64,000 nt of DNA from Pseudoalteromonas sp. T1lg88 (GCF_002964765.1 NZ_PQCF01000007.1:214028-278027); one strand, 5' to 3'. Shown: positions 7,906 through 19,675, counted from the stretch's first letter. Numbers and translations: made by a program. The notes: generated by a model not told the origin, from the letters alone.

Positions 7906-10038
7906 TCAGGACAAGGGTATATCAACAAGGATGGTCACACCGCGACCATCTTCGCGGTTGCTGGCGCGTATCTGGCCGTGATGAAAATCAACAATCAGAC
8001 GAGCGATATACAGGCCCAAACCCAGATGCGGCTGTTGCTGCTTATCCTGAGCGCGCACCGACACCATGGAGTCGAAAATATGTTTACCTATGTCCTTGGG
8101 CAGCGATGGCCCTAGATTGCTAATGCTGAGTTGAGCTTGGTTGTTTTCTCGTGCCAAGGTGACCAATATTTCACTCTCAGGCTCAGCAAATTCCAGGGCG
8201 TTGTTGATCAGCTTATCAAGCAACTGCGCGAAAAAGTCGGCGGCCCCTTGCACAGGAAGCGCCTCTTGGGTGATATCCAGGGCAAAGCGTGCCTGTGGAT
8301 AAGCCAACTGATAGCCCTGCATACAGCCTTGCAGCACCTGGGTGAGATCATAATGCTCCCGCGCCGAGGTATTAATGCTCTGTTCCAACCGAGTCGCCTC
8401 GCTCATGGTGGTGATAAGCTTATTCAAGCGGGCGACCCCTTCTTGAGCCCGGGTCAGGTATTTTTGTTGCTGCGGTTCGTGGGCGATCAATTGCAGATTT
8501 TCCAGCGAGCTGCGTACCACGGCCACCGGCGTTCGCAATTCGTGAGAAAGGCGCGACGACATATTTTCCAGATAATGGGTATAGCCGCCAAGGCGATTAA
8601 CTATATTAGCGAAGCTGCGCGAGAGGTCGCCTATTTCGTCACTGTCGTTACTCACGCTCAGTTGCGCCCGTACTCGGCCCTGTTCATCAATGGCCTGCTC
8701 GGCACTGTCGCGTAAGCGGCGAATACGTGAGGAAATGCGCGAGGCAAAGAAAAACAATGAGATGGTGCCCACCAGCATCACCGCAATAATCACATTAAAG
8801 AGCTTTTCCAGCGCCTTGTTGCGCAGAGTGCGCACGCCATTGGTGGTTTCTTCGGCGATAACAGCGCCCAGCACCTGCTCATTACTCCAAATGGGGTAGG
8901 CGGCGGAGAGGATCACCGCTTTGCTGTCTGGCGTCAGGCGCCAGTTCGAGGCCGGCTCACCGCGTAAGGCACTGGCAATATGACTGCCTTGCAGCGCCGC
9001 CACATCATGCAAAATATCGAGAAAGTCACTGGGTGGCTTGGTCAGAATTTGGTAATAGAGCGGGTGCAAAAAACGCTGCTCGAAACGCCGCCACATGCCT
9101 TCCTTATCCTGCTCCTGTAAGGAGCTGGCCCAGACTCCGTCAGCATGTTGAATGGTGCCTGATTGCGCCAGTACCCTGTGATGTTTATCCACCACCCAGA
9201 TACGGCTGCCGCTGTGGCCCATGCCCTTGATAATGCGTTTAATCTCCGGTGAGGGCAGCAGCACAGTGCCAAGTGTATTGGCATCGGTAATATTAGAGGT
9301 GGCCATTAAATGACGCTCTTGCTCGCCCGTGTCCCAATCGCTGATGGCAAAGCCGAGCTTGTTGCCAAGCATGGACAGGGGCATACGCAGTTCTATGTTA
9401 TAGCCTTGCTCGGTCTGGCGGAAATAGCCCTGAATATCCTTATAGGGAGTCAATTCGGGAAGGCTAAAGGCATTTACCCAGCCGTCTTCGCGGGTGGCAA
9501 TTATGTAGTTTTTTAGCTCGCCATTGGGAGACTTAATGGCGATTTTTAAATGATCGTTGCGCTCCAGACTAAGGGCATTTTTTGGGCGCAGACGAACCTG
9601 GTTATCCTGTACCGCGAACACCGCATACAGGTGCTGGCCGTATTTGCCGACCATGTGTGCGAATGACAGGTCGGCGTCATCATGATCCGGGTTTGGAGTT
9701 TGCAGGTAGTTACCCTGGTATTGCCACATCAGGCTTTGATAGGGAGCCCAGTCACCAAGTTCGCCATCGAGGCGGATGGCATTGTTGATCTGGTAGGCGT
9801 AAAGGTCGCGACCCTTTTCTACCTTGGCGGTAAATTCACTGGCATTTTCAAATAAAGCGGGGCGTTCATGCAGGGCTGTGGCCAGCGCTCTTGTGGTACC
9901 GACCAGGGTTTTTTCTTGACCCTGACGCAGATACTTTTCCATTTCCCACACATATTCGTAGCCAAGCCAGGGCAGCACCAGTAAAAAGCAGGACAGCAAG
10001 ACCACCTTGCTGCGCAGCCCAAGCCCAAAGCGCGCCAT
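7906..10038 (-). CDS. pdsS: Proteobacterial dedicated sortase system-type histidine kinase PdsS
   Basis: A 710-residue membrane kinase. TM1 is about residues 11-29. A long periplasmic sensor follows whose early part (RLDGELGDWAPY at ~89-100) resembles a CBM9-like fold. TM2 is about 413-433, then HAMP, and the H-box SSRLSHELRTPVAVV carries the His at 499. The ATPase domain has NNALEFAEP and GLGLYIARLIV. Length and architecture match the kinase that usually accompanies a sortase and its large marine target protein. Here neither is adjacent. pdsS starts one base after the pdsR stop, so the two form an operon. Confidence 0.85.
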   Translation of the reverse strand: MARFGLGLRSKVVLLSCFLLVLPWLGYEYVWEMEKYLRQGQEKTLVGTTRALATALHERPALFENASEFTAKVEKGRDLYAYQINNAIRLDGELGDWAPYQSLMWQYQGNYLQTPNPDHDDADLSFAHMVGKYGQHLYAVFAVQDNQVRLRPKNALSLERNDHLKIAIKSPNGELKNYIIATREDGWVNAFSLPELTPYKDIQGYFRQTEQGYNIELRMPLSMLGNKLGFAISDWDTGEQERHLMATSNITDANTLGTVLLPSPEIKRIIKGMGHSGSRIWVVDKHHRVLAQSGTIQHADGVWASSLQEQDKEGMWRRFEQRFLHPLYYQILTKPPSDFLDILHDVAALQGSHIASALRGEPASNWRLTPDSKAVILSAAYPIWSNEQVLGAVIAEETTNGVRTLRNKALEKLFNVIIAVMLVGTISLFFFASRISSRIRRLRDSAEQAIDEQGRVRAQLSVSNDSDEIGDLSRSFANIVNRLGGYTHYLENMSSRLSHELRTPVAVVRSSLENLQLIAHEPQQQKYLTRAQEGVARLNKLITTMSEATRLEQSINTSAREHYDLTQVLQGCMQGYQLAYPQARFALDITQEALPVQGAADFFAQLLDKLINNALEFAEPESEILVTLARENNQAQLSISNLGPSLPKDIGKHIFDSMVSVRAQDKQQQPHLGLGLYIARLIVDFHHGQIRASNREDGRGVTILVDIPLS

Positions 10039-10728
10039 CTATTTGCTTTCCCAGCGATAACCCATGCCATATACGGTGTCGATGCAATCGAACTGGGCAT
10101 CGAGCGCCTGGAACTTGCGACGAATGCGTTTTACATGGGAGGTGATTGTACTGTCGTCAACGTAAATTTTGGCATCGCTCATCAGTTCATCCCGGCTTTT
10201 TACATGCCCCGGACGCTTAGCCAGTGAATGCACCATCCAAAACTCGGTCACGGTCAAATCCACCGCCTCACCCAGCCAGTTGGCGCGCAAACGTTTTAGG
10301 TTCAGCTCCAGCTTGTCTTGTACCAGGGTGTCCTCTTGTTCACTTGGTAAGCCTTGCGCTTCAACGCGGCGAAACAGCGCAGCGATACGCGCAGCCAGAT
10401 GGGCCATGCTGATGTCCTTGGTAAGATAATCATCGGCACCCATACGCAGCCCACATACTGTATCTATTTCACTGTCGCGAGCGGTCAGAAAAATAATTGG
10501 CAGGGTTTGTGAGCGGGCCCGTAAGCTTTGGCACAGCATAAAGCCGCCATCGATTTCGTTGCCCAAGCCGATATCAACTATGGCCAGATCCGGCAAACGC
10601 TCGCTCAGTGCTAGCTCGGCGCTGGGCCTGTCGGCGAAACCTTGCACTTCATAGCCTTGCCCTTGCAGCATTTCTACATAGTTATCGCGGATCGCGGCTT
10701 CGTCTTCAATAATGGCTATTCGTTTCAT
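10039..10728 (-). CDS. pdsR: Response regulator PdsR (OmpR/PhoB type)
   Basis: A 229-residue regulator with a receiver domain (phospho-Asp at 52 in LAIVDIGLGNEIDGG; conserved LTARD and GADDYLTKD) and a C-terminal winged helix (TVTEFWMVHSLAKRPGHVKSR). The receiver signature is that of the regulator of the dedicated sortase system. It is the first gene of a two-gene operon with pdsS and is transcribed away from the giant subtilase, so the shared intergenic region is a natural place for autoregulation and cross-control. The target genes are unknown. Confidence 0.88.
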   Translation of the reverse strand: MKRIAIIEDEAAIRDNYVEMLQGQGYEVQGFADRPSAELALSERLPDLAIVDIGLGNEIDGGFMLCQSLRARSQTLPIIFLTARDSEIDTVCGLRMGADDYLTKDISMAHLAARIAALFRRVEAQGLPSEQEDTLVQDKLELNLKRLRANWLGEAVDLTVTEFWMVHSLAKRPGHVKSRDELMSDAKIYVDDSTITSHVKRIRRKFQALDAQFDCIDTVYGMGYRWESK

Positions 10729-11106
10729 CTTAGGGCTAACTTACGGCTAACAAGGTGATTTTGTTAACACTATACCCTGATTTGCTAGCCTTGGGATGAA
10801 CGAAGCAGCAATTGCCATAATTGATCATAATTCCCCAAAGTTGCGCCTAAGAATGTGAGCTTGATACTTACAAAAGTTGATTTATTGTTGCGATAAACTG
10901 CATGAGTACAAAATGCTACCTTATTGCACACTTTGGTACATTTGCTCTAAGGCCTTATATGGTAAGGCATGTAGAGTAGCGGTTTGGGTGTAACTTACTC
11001 TTAGCGCTTTTAGCACCCTGTTTACATATTGTTTTCTTTGTTCGGCGCAACGTACCCTACTGCGCTAGCGCAATATGCGCGAAAAATTTTCATCAAGGAA
11101 TACAAC
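10729..11106. promoter_or_regulatory. Divergent regulatory region between pdsR and the subtilase
   Basis: About 378 bp between divergent genes. At 10905-10920 it carries AGTAC-AAAATG-CTACC, which matches the element found upstream of the third metallopeptidase operon at 12 of 13 central positions. A second TACAAAA lies near 10868. Most of the region is AT-rich. AAGGA at 11095-11099 is the ribosome binding site for the subtilase ATG at 11107. Confidence 0.5.
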
Positions 11107-14100
11107 ATGTCCAACAAGAATAGAAATATAAAGGGGTTGGGGCGCAAAAGTACCATTGCGATGCTAACCGCTATGTACGTGGCCGGGGGAGCCGCGTCCG
11201 CACAGCCGGGCTTTGAAAAAGCGCCTGCGGGCTCTTTTTACACCCCGGTATTCACAGCTGAAGACCTAGCAAATTACAAAGAATCGAAAGAAGCGCAAAC
11301 CCTATTTGGTTCTGTGGGTCAGCTTAATAGACATTATCAGGATAATTCACCTAAGAATGTCTTCACACCTAAAGAAGGGGTGACCGGCAAGCGTACCTAC
11401 ATAGTACAGCTCCAAAACGATGCCGTGGTTAACTACCAAGGCGATATACAAGGTCTTGAGGCCACGGCCCTGACAACCACTCGTACCATGGTGGGTCGCT
11501 CAACCTTGAACGTGCGTTCACCTGAGGTGAAAAGCTACCGTCGTTATTTGCAAGACCAGCAAAACAAGGTGCTTAGCCGCGCCCAAGCGCATGGCGCCAA
11601 TATCGAAATGAAGCAGCAATTGACGCTGGCTAACAACGCCATGATAGTCAATATGACGCAAGAAGATGCCATGGTCCTGGCCAAGCAAAGCGGCGTTAAG
11701 CGTATTACCGAAAACCGTATTTTCGAGCTGCGTACCGATCGTGGCCCAGAATTTATCGGTGCCGATAAACTCTGGCAGGGACAGGTTCCGGCCTCATCAC
11801 TCAGCGTTAAGGGTGAAGGCATGGTTGTAGGTATTATTGATACCGGCATCAATACCGACCACATCGCCTTCGCTAGTGACGAAGAATATGCTAAGACCAA
11901 CCCATTTGGTGCCGGTAACTTCATCGGTGACTGTGTTGAATCACCGGAATTGTGTAACGATAAGCTGATCGGTGTGCGCTCTTACCCTGAGGTCACAGTA
12001 GCCAACAGCGATTATATTTTTGGTTCTAAAAATCGTCGTCCAGAAAACGGCGAAGACTACAATGGCCACGGCTCTCACACCGCCAGCACCACTGCGGGTA
12101 ATGAGCTAGTGGATACGCCATTGCAAACCGTAGACGGTTCAGTGACCAGCGATGGTATCGACCTGCCTTTTACGTTTGAAAAGACCAGCGGTGTTGCACC
12201 TCGTGCCCATATCATCTCTTATCAGGTATGTTGGCCGGGTGGTTCTGGTGACCCCTATGCCGGCTGTCCAGAATCCGCGATTCTATCTGCCTTTGAAGAT
12301 GCCATTGCCGATGGTGTAGACACCATTAACTTCTCAATCGGTGGCGGTGAGTCCTTCCCTTGGGAAGATCCCATGGAATTGGCCTTCTTAAGCGCGCGTA
12401 AGGCGGGTATCTCGGTTGCCGCAGCTGCAGGTAACTCGGGCCCTTATTACATGTCTGCGGATCATACCTCTCCTTGGGTAACCACAGTAGGAGCCTCAAC
12501 TCATGACCGTGTTATGTCATTGGGTGACAAGGTTATCAACAACTTTCAGGGGGTTCGCGCTCCTTTTAGCGGCGAGTATGCGGGTAAGAGCTACTCGGGC
12601 AGTATCACAGGTCCTGTAGTATTAGCGGAAAACTTTGCAGATCCAAACCCGGACGATGCCTATACAGCGGCCAGCTGTAATGTACCTTTCCCTGCGGGTA
12701 CCTTTACCTCAGATCAAATCGTTGTTTGTGAGCGCGGTGATATCGCCCGTGTGGCAAAGGCCGAAAACGTGGCGGCCGGTGGTGCCGGTGGTTTTATCCT
12801 GCAAAATACCAGCTCAAATGAAAATCTTGTTGCCGATAATTATGTAATTCCGGGTATTCACCTGTCTTCTCAAGCCCGCTATACAATCCGAAACTGGGTT
12901 AATGCCAACCCGGTTGGTGAAGCGATCGCCACCATAGGTGAGCCGGTGAATACCTACGAGTTTGACCCAGAAAAGGGCAATGAACTGGCTATCTTCAGCT
13001 CAATGGGTCCAAGTCGTTATATCAATAACCTGGTACCAGATGTAACCGCACCGGGCGTTGATATTTATGCGGCCAATGCCGATGACCAGCCATTTACCGC
13101 CAACCCGACGGCCTCGGATTGGACCTTTATGAGCGGTACATCAATGGCGACTCCGCATGTAACCGGCGCCATGACCTTGTTGATGCAGATGCACCCAACA
13201 TGGACACCGGCAGAGATCCAGTCGGCCTTGATGATGACGGCCAATAAGGTGAAAATCTTTAATGGTTACGCAATTATCGACCCTTACTACAACTTTATGG
13301 CCGGTGGCGGCGCGATTGATGTAGCGCAGGCAGCCAATGCCGGTCTGGTGATGGATGAGACCATTGAAAACTACCAAGATGCGAACCCGCGCAATGGCGG
13401 TTTGGTTGAATGGTTAAACCTGCCTTCTTTGGTTAATCAAGACTGTGAACTTGAATGTTCATGGATGCGTACCGTTAAAGCCACCAAAGATGGCTCATGG
13501 CAGGCCAGCGGCTTTGGCTGGGGCGTGCAAGGTGAAGACCAAAGCGCAGGCGTTGAAGTGGAAGTATCACCAAGCAGCTTCACATTGAAAGCCGGTGAAA
13601 CTCAAGATGTCATGGTAACCATGAAGTTGCCAAACATCATTGAGCACAAGGTAGAGCCAGATGAGCCGGATGCGCCATGGGAAAATGTCCTAAATAAAGA
13701 CATCTGGTTTAACGGCAAGGTAGTGTTTAACAATGTGGATGGCCAGTCGCCGGATGCACACTTCACCCTGGTAGCGAAAAATACCCTGGATGAGTTACCG
13801 CTGGCCGTGGATATCGATATGGCCCGCAATAAGGCTTCTGAGTCTATTGTTGTTAACACCGACAGCTACAGCCAGCTGACGCCAACCTATTATGGCTTGG
13901 TGAAGCCAACCACGATAGAGGCGGACGTAATAGGTGTAGGTCCTTATGTGACTAAGGATCGCGTTGAACGTGGTTGGGACATCCAGTCTATTACCGTTCC
14001 TGAAGGTACTAAGCGTCTAATGGTGAAGGTTGCCTCTACGGAGCAAACTTCTAACTTAGCTGATGTTGCTGAGCCACGCTGGCAGACTAAGAAAGCGCAC

Positions 14101-15287
14101 CTGATCCTTGGTTTCGATGCCAACAACAGTGGTTCTTTCATGGTCAGCGATGAAGAGATTGCAGATGATCCGCAAGCACTGATCAAGGCACTTAATGCGG
14201 AAATGATCTGTTACTCATCAAGCAGTGTTGAAGACAACTACTGTAACATTATTGACCCTGAGCCAGGTCAGTACTGGTTTGCTACTGCTGCTTTAGCTGC
14301 GCCGCGTGATTATGAATATCGCACCAAAACGCACTATGCGGTAATCGGCAATGAATACAATGGTGGCTTTGATGTGTCTGCGCCAGAGCAGCACACAGGC
14401 AATGGCAACTATGAAATCGCCATTAACTGGGATCTGCCTGAGTCACAAATGGGTGATGTTTACTACGGTGGTTTTGCCCTGGGCAACGCGCCGGGTGCCG
14501 AAGGCACGCTTGGCTTTACCTCTTTGAACTTTAACCACGACAGTGAAGCACTGACCCTAAATGTGAGCCAAGATGCCGCTCGCGCTATGGATGTGCTTGA
14601 TGTGAACGTGAAACTGAAGGCGAACTACGAGTCTCAAGAGCGTGACTACAACTTTGAGTTGACTCTTCCTGAGGGTATGCAGCTTTGGTCTGAAACAATG
14701 ACCTCGAACAACGAGCAAGTTGCCGAGATGATCAAGGTTGAAGGCAACAAGCTGACCATCGCAGGCACACAGCAGGCAACCCGCAATGTTAAGCGTGACT
14801 ACATAGTGACCAACAACATTACCGATGCCAGCTGTAAAACGCCGATGATCGACGAATTCTCTACCGGTGGTTACATCGACCTTCAGGGTGAGTTCCGTCT
14901 ACAGCCAACCACACCTTGGTATGAAGGTGGTTCTAACGTGTACTTTGATGTACCAATTGACTGGTTGTTCTATAAGCAAGGCGCCAAGTTTGAAGTCTAC
15001 AATCAGGCTAACAACAACGAAGTGCGTTTACACCCAACCGGTGCCATGCAGTTTACACCGCTGTGGTGGATGATGAGCCAGCACCGTGGTCCTGGTTTCT
15101 TGATGGAAGCATTAGCGCCATTCTGGCGTGGTTCGTTCGAAATCGCTAACAAGCGTGACCCTTACGACCCTACCGGTCTAACCATAGCATCACAGTATGC
15201 CGAAGAGCGTCCTGACCTAGGTGACCTGTTGTTTATGGAGTTCGATAATGTAACCGACAAGAACACAGGTGACACCTATGACTACGG

Positions 15288-15291
<4 letters not shown>
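11107..15291 (+). CDS. Giant secreted S8 subtilase, N-terminal fragment of a frameshifted gene
   Basis: The first 1394 residues of a secreted subtilisin-family protease. Signal peptide is about 1-32 (ending GGAASA). A propeptide-like inhibitor I9 region covers roughly 90-215. The catalytic triad is visible: Asp245 in GIIDTGIN, His321 in NGHGSHTAS and Ser679 in MSGTSMATPHVTGA. A PA domain is inserted near 550-620. The C-terminal half is beta-rich and probably extracellular. The ATG at 11107 is chosen for AAGGA and the signal peptide. The frame ends at a TGA in TAC GGG TGA, and the same domain continues without a break in the -1 frame, so one G appears to be missing. As read, the product lacks its anchor. 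Confidence 0.9.
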
Positions 15292-16253
<962 letters not shown>

Positions 16254-16287
16254 ACAAGGTTTCTCTGCCAATTAGCTGCCTGAGCGC

Positions 16288-16328
16288 AGCAAGGAAAAAA
16301 GCCCCTAGTTAGGGGCTTTTTTCCTTGC
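16288..16328 (+). terminator. Strong terminator after the subtilase
   Basis: The core stem GCCCCTA / TAGGGGC is extended by complementary A and T runs and GCAAGG / CCTTGC, making a nearly perfect stem of about 19 bp with a T6 tract. Confidence 0.92.
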
Positions 16329-16452
16329 CTGGAATGAGTGAACCTAGCTCATGCGATAACTTGCGAACAGTGGGGGAGGATAAAAGTCACGGCGAAATTT
16401 TGGCAACGCTCGGGTTCAGGTTACAATAGCGGCATTCTTTATTACTAGTGAC

Positions 16453-16713
16453 ATGCCCATGAAACTGACCGTTGAAATCAGTAAGTACCCGCTTCATCAA
16501 GACTATATCCCCTTTATTAAAGACTTTATTGACCGTCTTAATGAACACAAAGAGCTTAAGGTGATCACCAATACGCTCTCGACTCAGGTGTTTGGCGACT
16601 ATGATACCGTGATGGCGGTGTTAAGCGCTGAGATCAAGCGCTCCTATGAGCAATTTGGTAAGGCCATATTTGTTTGTAAGTTTTTGCATGGCGATCTGTC
16701 GCCTCAAGACTAA
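16453..16713 (+). CDS. YkoF-like thiamine/HMP-binding protein
   Basis: An 86-residue alpha/beta protein (KLTVEISKYPLHQDYIPFI and later FVCKFLHGDL) resembling the YkoF/MTH1187-like thiamine- or hydroxymethylpyrimidine-binding fold. Either the ATG at 16453 or that at 16459 could be used; no clear ribosome site separates them. It lies 28 bp before a PnuC-type permease and upstream of a kinase, which supports a role in thiamine uptake or salvage. No TPP riboswitch was seen upstream. The assignment is moderate. Confidence 0.7.
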   Translation: MPMKLTVEISKYPLHQDYIPFIKDFIDRLNEHKELKVITNTLSTQVFGDYDTVMAVLSAEIKRSYEQFGKAIFVCKFLHGDLSPQD

Positions 16714-16741
16714 CTCTTAGGAACGCCTTTAGGAACACCTT

Positions 16742-17365
16742 ATGGATGCCTTAAATAGTACCTTATCTGGCTTTGCCGCCATGTCCGGCTGGGAATATGC
16801 CGCGGTTGCGCTTTCCGTGGCCTATTTATTGTTGGCCATGCGCGAAAGCCTGTGGTGCTGGCCGGCGGCATTTTTCAGTACCCTGATCTACACCCTGATG
16901 TATTGGCAGGGCGCCTTGTTGATGGAATCCCTGCTGCATTTTTATTATATGGGTATGGCTATTTATGGCTGGTGGGCATGGCGCTATGGCAAGGAGCGCA
17001 GCGAGAGTCAGGGCATTGTCAGTTATCGCCTGAGCACCCATGCCTGGCTGATTATTGCGACCGCGCTTATCGCCGTATGCATAGGCTATGTAATGGATAA
17101 TTACACGCGTGCCGATTATGCCTATCTCGACAGTTTAACCACCTGTTTTGCGGTGTTAACCACTTACTTTGTGGCAAAAAAAGTGTTGGAAAACTGGCTT
17201 TATTGGGTGGTGATCGATGCCGCTTCCATCTACTTGTATTTGGCCAAGGGCTATTATCCGACCGTGGTTTTATTTGTGTTTTATACCTTTATGGCGATTG
17301 CCGGCTACCTGCGTTGGCGCCAGCAATATCAGCAGAAGGAACAAGGAGTGCCGGCCTATGCCTGA
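16742..17365 (+). CDS. pnuC: PnuC-family vitamin transporter, probably thiamine (PnuT)
   Basis: A 207-residue integral membrane protein with about seven TM helices. The WWAWRYG segment near residue 78 is the aromatic WxxW signature of PnuC permeases, which carry nicotinamide riboside or, in the PnuT branch, thiamine by facilitated diffusion. The adjacent YkoF-like protein and APH-type kinase favour thiamine, because phosphorylation after entry would trap the vitamin. The stop overlaps the kinase start by 8 bases, so the pair is coupled. Substrate is inferred from context. Confidence 0.85.
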   Translation: MDALNSTLSGFAAMSGWEYAAVALSVAYLLLAMRESLWCWPAAFFSTLIYTLMYWQGALLMESLLHFYYMGMAIYGWWAWRYGKERSESQGIVSYRLSTHAWLIIATALIAVCIGYVMDNYTRADYAYLDSLTTCFAVLTTYFVAKKVLENWLYWVVIDAASIYLYLAKGYYPTVVLFVFYTFMAIAGYLRWRQQYQQKEQGVPAYA

Positions 17366-18143
17366 GTCGGTGGGTCGTATCCATGCCTTGGTCACGGCAT
17401 TTCAAGCCGATGCGGTGATTGAGCAAATTACCTTTTTGCCGCAAGGGGTGAGCAACGAGAATTATCGGGTTGATACCGAGCAGGGCACCTGGCTGGTAAA
17501 GCTCTATGGCAGGCAGGTACCCGATGCCGCCATCGACGCCCAGCGTACCCTGGCGCAGCTGGGTGTGTGTCCGGCACCTGTTTATGTGGACAAGGGTCAT
17601 CGCTGTGCCATTTTCGCTTATGCGCCAGGGCAGATGCCGAGTGATTTCGATGGTGAGCAAGCCCTGTTACGCTTGACGCAGATTCACGCTTTGCCAAGCA
17701 GTGGCGCAGCACTGGATTTGCATGATGAGCTGGCCGGTTATGCCAGTGAACCTTATTATCACCCTTATGCTCAGGCGTTGCAGGAGGTGGTAGCCTTGAC
17801 ACAGGCTACAAGCGAGGATTACTGCTTCTGTCATAACGACCTGATCAAAGAGAACATTATCAGCCACCGTGGACAATGGCAGTGCATAGATTTTGAATAT
17901 GCCCAGCATGGTGACCGCTACTTCGATCTGGCCATGTTAACCCTGAGCTTTAAGCTCTCAGTGGAGCAGCAAGAGTGGCTGTTCAGCCAGTACTTTAGCG
18001 CCCTTGAGTTGCAAGGAAACTGGCAAAAGTTTAAGGCCATGCAAAAGCTGGTGGCGGCCTTAAATTATTTTTGGTACGCACGCCATCAGGTGCAGCATCG
18101 GATTGACGACGCTAAGTTGAGCCTAGATACGCTACTGGCTTAA
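17358..18143 (+). CDS. Choline/thiamine kinase-like phosphotransferase
   Basis: A 261-residue APH/choline-kinase-fold enzyme. The Brenner motif CFCHNDLIKENII carries the catalytic Asp and metal-binding Asn, and IDFEYA provides the second metal Asp. The nucleotide-binding N-lobe includes WLVKLYGR. ATG at 17358 follows AAGGAG and lies inside the end of pnuC; a longer open frame upstream overlaps pnuC and is not believed. Position after a PnuC-type carrier suggests thiamine kinase (ThiK-like). Choline or another small alcohol remains possible. Confidence 0.8.
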   Translation: MPESVGRIHALVTAFQADAVIEQITFLPQGVSNENYRVDTEQGTWLVKLYGRQVPDAAIDAQRTLAQLGVCPAPVYVDKGHRCAIFAYAPGQMPSDFDGEQALLRLTQIHALPSSGAALDLHDELAGYASEPYYHPYAQALQEVVALTQATSEDYCFCHNDLIKENIISHRGQWQCIDFEYAQHGDRYFDLAMLTLSFKLSVEQQEWLFSQYFSALELQGNWQKFKAMQKLVAALNYFWYARHQVQHRIDDAKLSLDTLLA

Positions 18144-19675
18144 AGCGTATCTACTAAGGCTTCATATTGTGTTTGATAGTGACGCCAAAAATCAATGGAA
18201 GCCTTGTTCAGTGGGCGGCGAATTTGCAATTTACTGGCGGTGGCACAGGCATCAGGCCTGGTATAAAACTCTAAGCAGTCATCCTGCCAGGGCAAGTGGC
18301 AAAAGTCATATAAGTGGCGCAGCACCCGCTCACCTTCGCTTACCAAGTCTTCATAGCTCTGTAAAATCACATTACTCGGATACTTAGCGGCAAAGTGCCG
18401 CGCTAAGCGCTCATAATCGTCATAGAATGTGGCGATATGGGTAAGCTTAAAGGAATAATGGTGAAACGGGCTATGCACTTGATAGGCCTGGCGAAAGTTG
18501 GCGATGCAAGTGTCTTCTTTGGCGCGCAGCATAAGCACTATCTTCACCTTTGGCAGGGCGTGGACGATAAAGTCGATATAGTAAAAGTTAAACGGCAGTT
18601 TATCGCAGCCCCGCTCTGTATCCCCCTTTAAGCCCGTATAACGGCTCAAATAATCCTGTGCCAAGGCGGCCATATCCCCTTTGCTCGCTTGGCTTATGAC
18701 CTCGGGAGTCACAATGGCGGTACTACTTTGCCCGCTTATGCGTTTTACCGCCTGAGGTAAATCCTGCAACTCACCTAAGGGCGCCAAGTGTGGACTTTGG
18801 CACAGTAACTGAGCTACTAAGGTGGTGCCTGAGCGCGGCATGCCGGCTACAAATACTGCTTCAGCATCATTATCCCGTTGCGAGATAAGCTGAGGCGGTG
18901 TCGAGATCAACTGCTGGCAAAAGGCGCTGTGCTTAGCGGCATCAAAATGAATATTCTTGGCCACCGCCTCCTTGCTGTTTGAAAAGGCGTTAAAGGCCTC
19001 GTCATATTCCCCAAGTTGTTCATGCTCTAGGGCTTTGGCATGGAACAGATGTTGACGGGCTATGGCATTTTGCTCTTGTGCCAGCAGGGCGGTGAGCTGT
19101 TTTATATGCGCCTGCGCTTCGGCCGTGCTGCTTTGCTCGGCTAGGGCATAATGAGCGCGATAGTGATTGGGGGCGATCTGCAGCGCTCTTTGCAAGAGTT
19201 CCTTGGCTTGGTTGTTAGCGGCCATAATATTATGGCTAATGGCGGCGTTAACCAGGATATCTGCGTTATCCGGTGCCCGGGCCGCAGCACGCAGATGGTA
19301 GATATGGGCGCTGTGATAATCGCCGAGACGAGAATAGAGGTTAGCCAGGGTATCCAGTTGCCCGGCATCGGTGAGTGACGCTTTGTCCAGGGCTTGCAGA
19401 GTTTGCAAGCATTCACCGCTGCGCCCGAGCAGGTATAAAAACTTGCCTCGGCTAAGCACATATTCCGGTTGTTTTGATAACTCCAGCGCCTTATCCAGGA
19501 GTTTAACCGCCTTCGTCAGGTCACCGGCTTGGGCGTTTACCTCGGCCATCAGTGACCAGGCAAGGTGATCCTTTGGATTGTGCTGCAAGCGTTTTACCAG
19601 TTCACCATGGGCTTGAGGCAAGGCTTGCTGGCGCAGCAGGTGTTGAATATGTTGGCGCAAAGTGGAATGGGTCAT
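18140..19675 (-). CDS. TPR-sulfotransferase fusion
   Basis: A 511-residue protein. The N-terminal ~260 residues are tetratricopeptide repeats (several LAxLYSRLGDYxSA-like helices). The C-terminal part is a sulfotransferase with the PAPS 5'-phosphosulfate loop FVAGMPRSGTTLVAQLL near 272-288 and the downstream LMLRAKEDTCIANFRQAY 3'-phosphate region. It should transfer sulfate from PAPS to a protein or small acceptor. It converges on the kinase gene with a 4-base overlap of stops. A TonB receptor lies just upstream on the same strand, a pairing seen repeatedly in Alteromonadales and Sphingomonadales; the substrate is unknown. No clear ribosome site precedes the ATG. Confidence 0.85.
   Translation of the reverse strand: MTHSTLRQHIQHLLRQQALPQAHGELVKRLQHNPKDHLAWSLMAEVNAQAGDLTKAVKLLDKALELSKQPEYVLSRGKFLYLLGRSGECLQTLQALDKASLTDAGQLDTLANLYSRLGDYHSAHIYHLRAAARAPDNADILVNAAISHNIMAANNQAKELLQRALQIAPNHYRAHYALAEQSSTAEAQAHIKQLTALLAQEQNAIARQHLFHAKALEHEQLGEYDEAFNAFSNSKEAVAKNIHFDAAKHSAFCQQLISTPPQLISQRDNDAEAVFVAGMPRSGTTLVAQLLCQSPHLAPLGELQDLPQAVKRISGQSSTAIVTPEVISQASKGDMAALAQDYLSRYTGLKGDTERGCDKLPFNFYYIDFIVHALPKVKIVLMLRAKEDTCIANFRQAYQVHSPFHHYSFKLTHIATFYDDYERLARHFAAKYPSNVILQSYEDLVSEGERVLRHLYDFCHLPWQDDCLEFYTRPDACATASKLQIRRPLNKASIDFWRHYQTQYEALVDTL

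Noticed and set aside
8131..8715. 194-residue open frame opposite pdsS
   Set aside because: Antisense to kinase coding sequence, no domain, no ribosome site.
16329..16452. TPP riboswitch upstream of the thiamine-like operon
   Set aside because: The conserved CTGAGA and the CTGATCTGG-type cores were not found in either strand.
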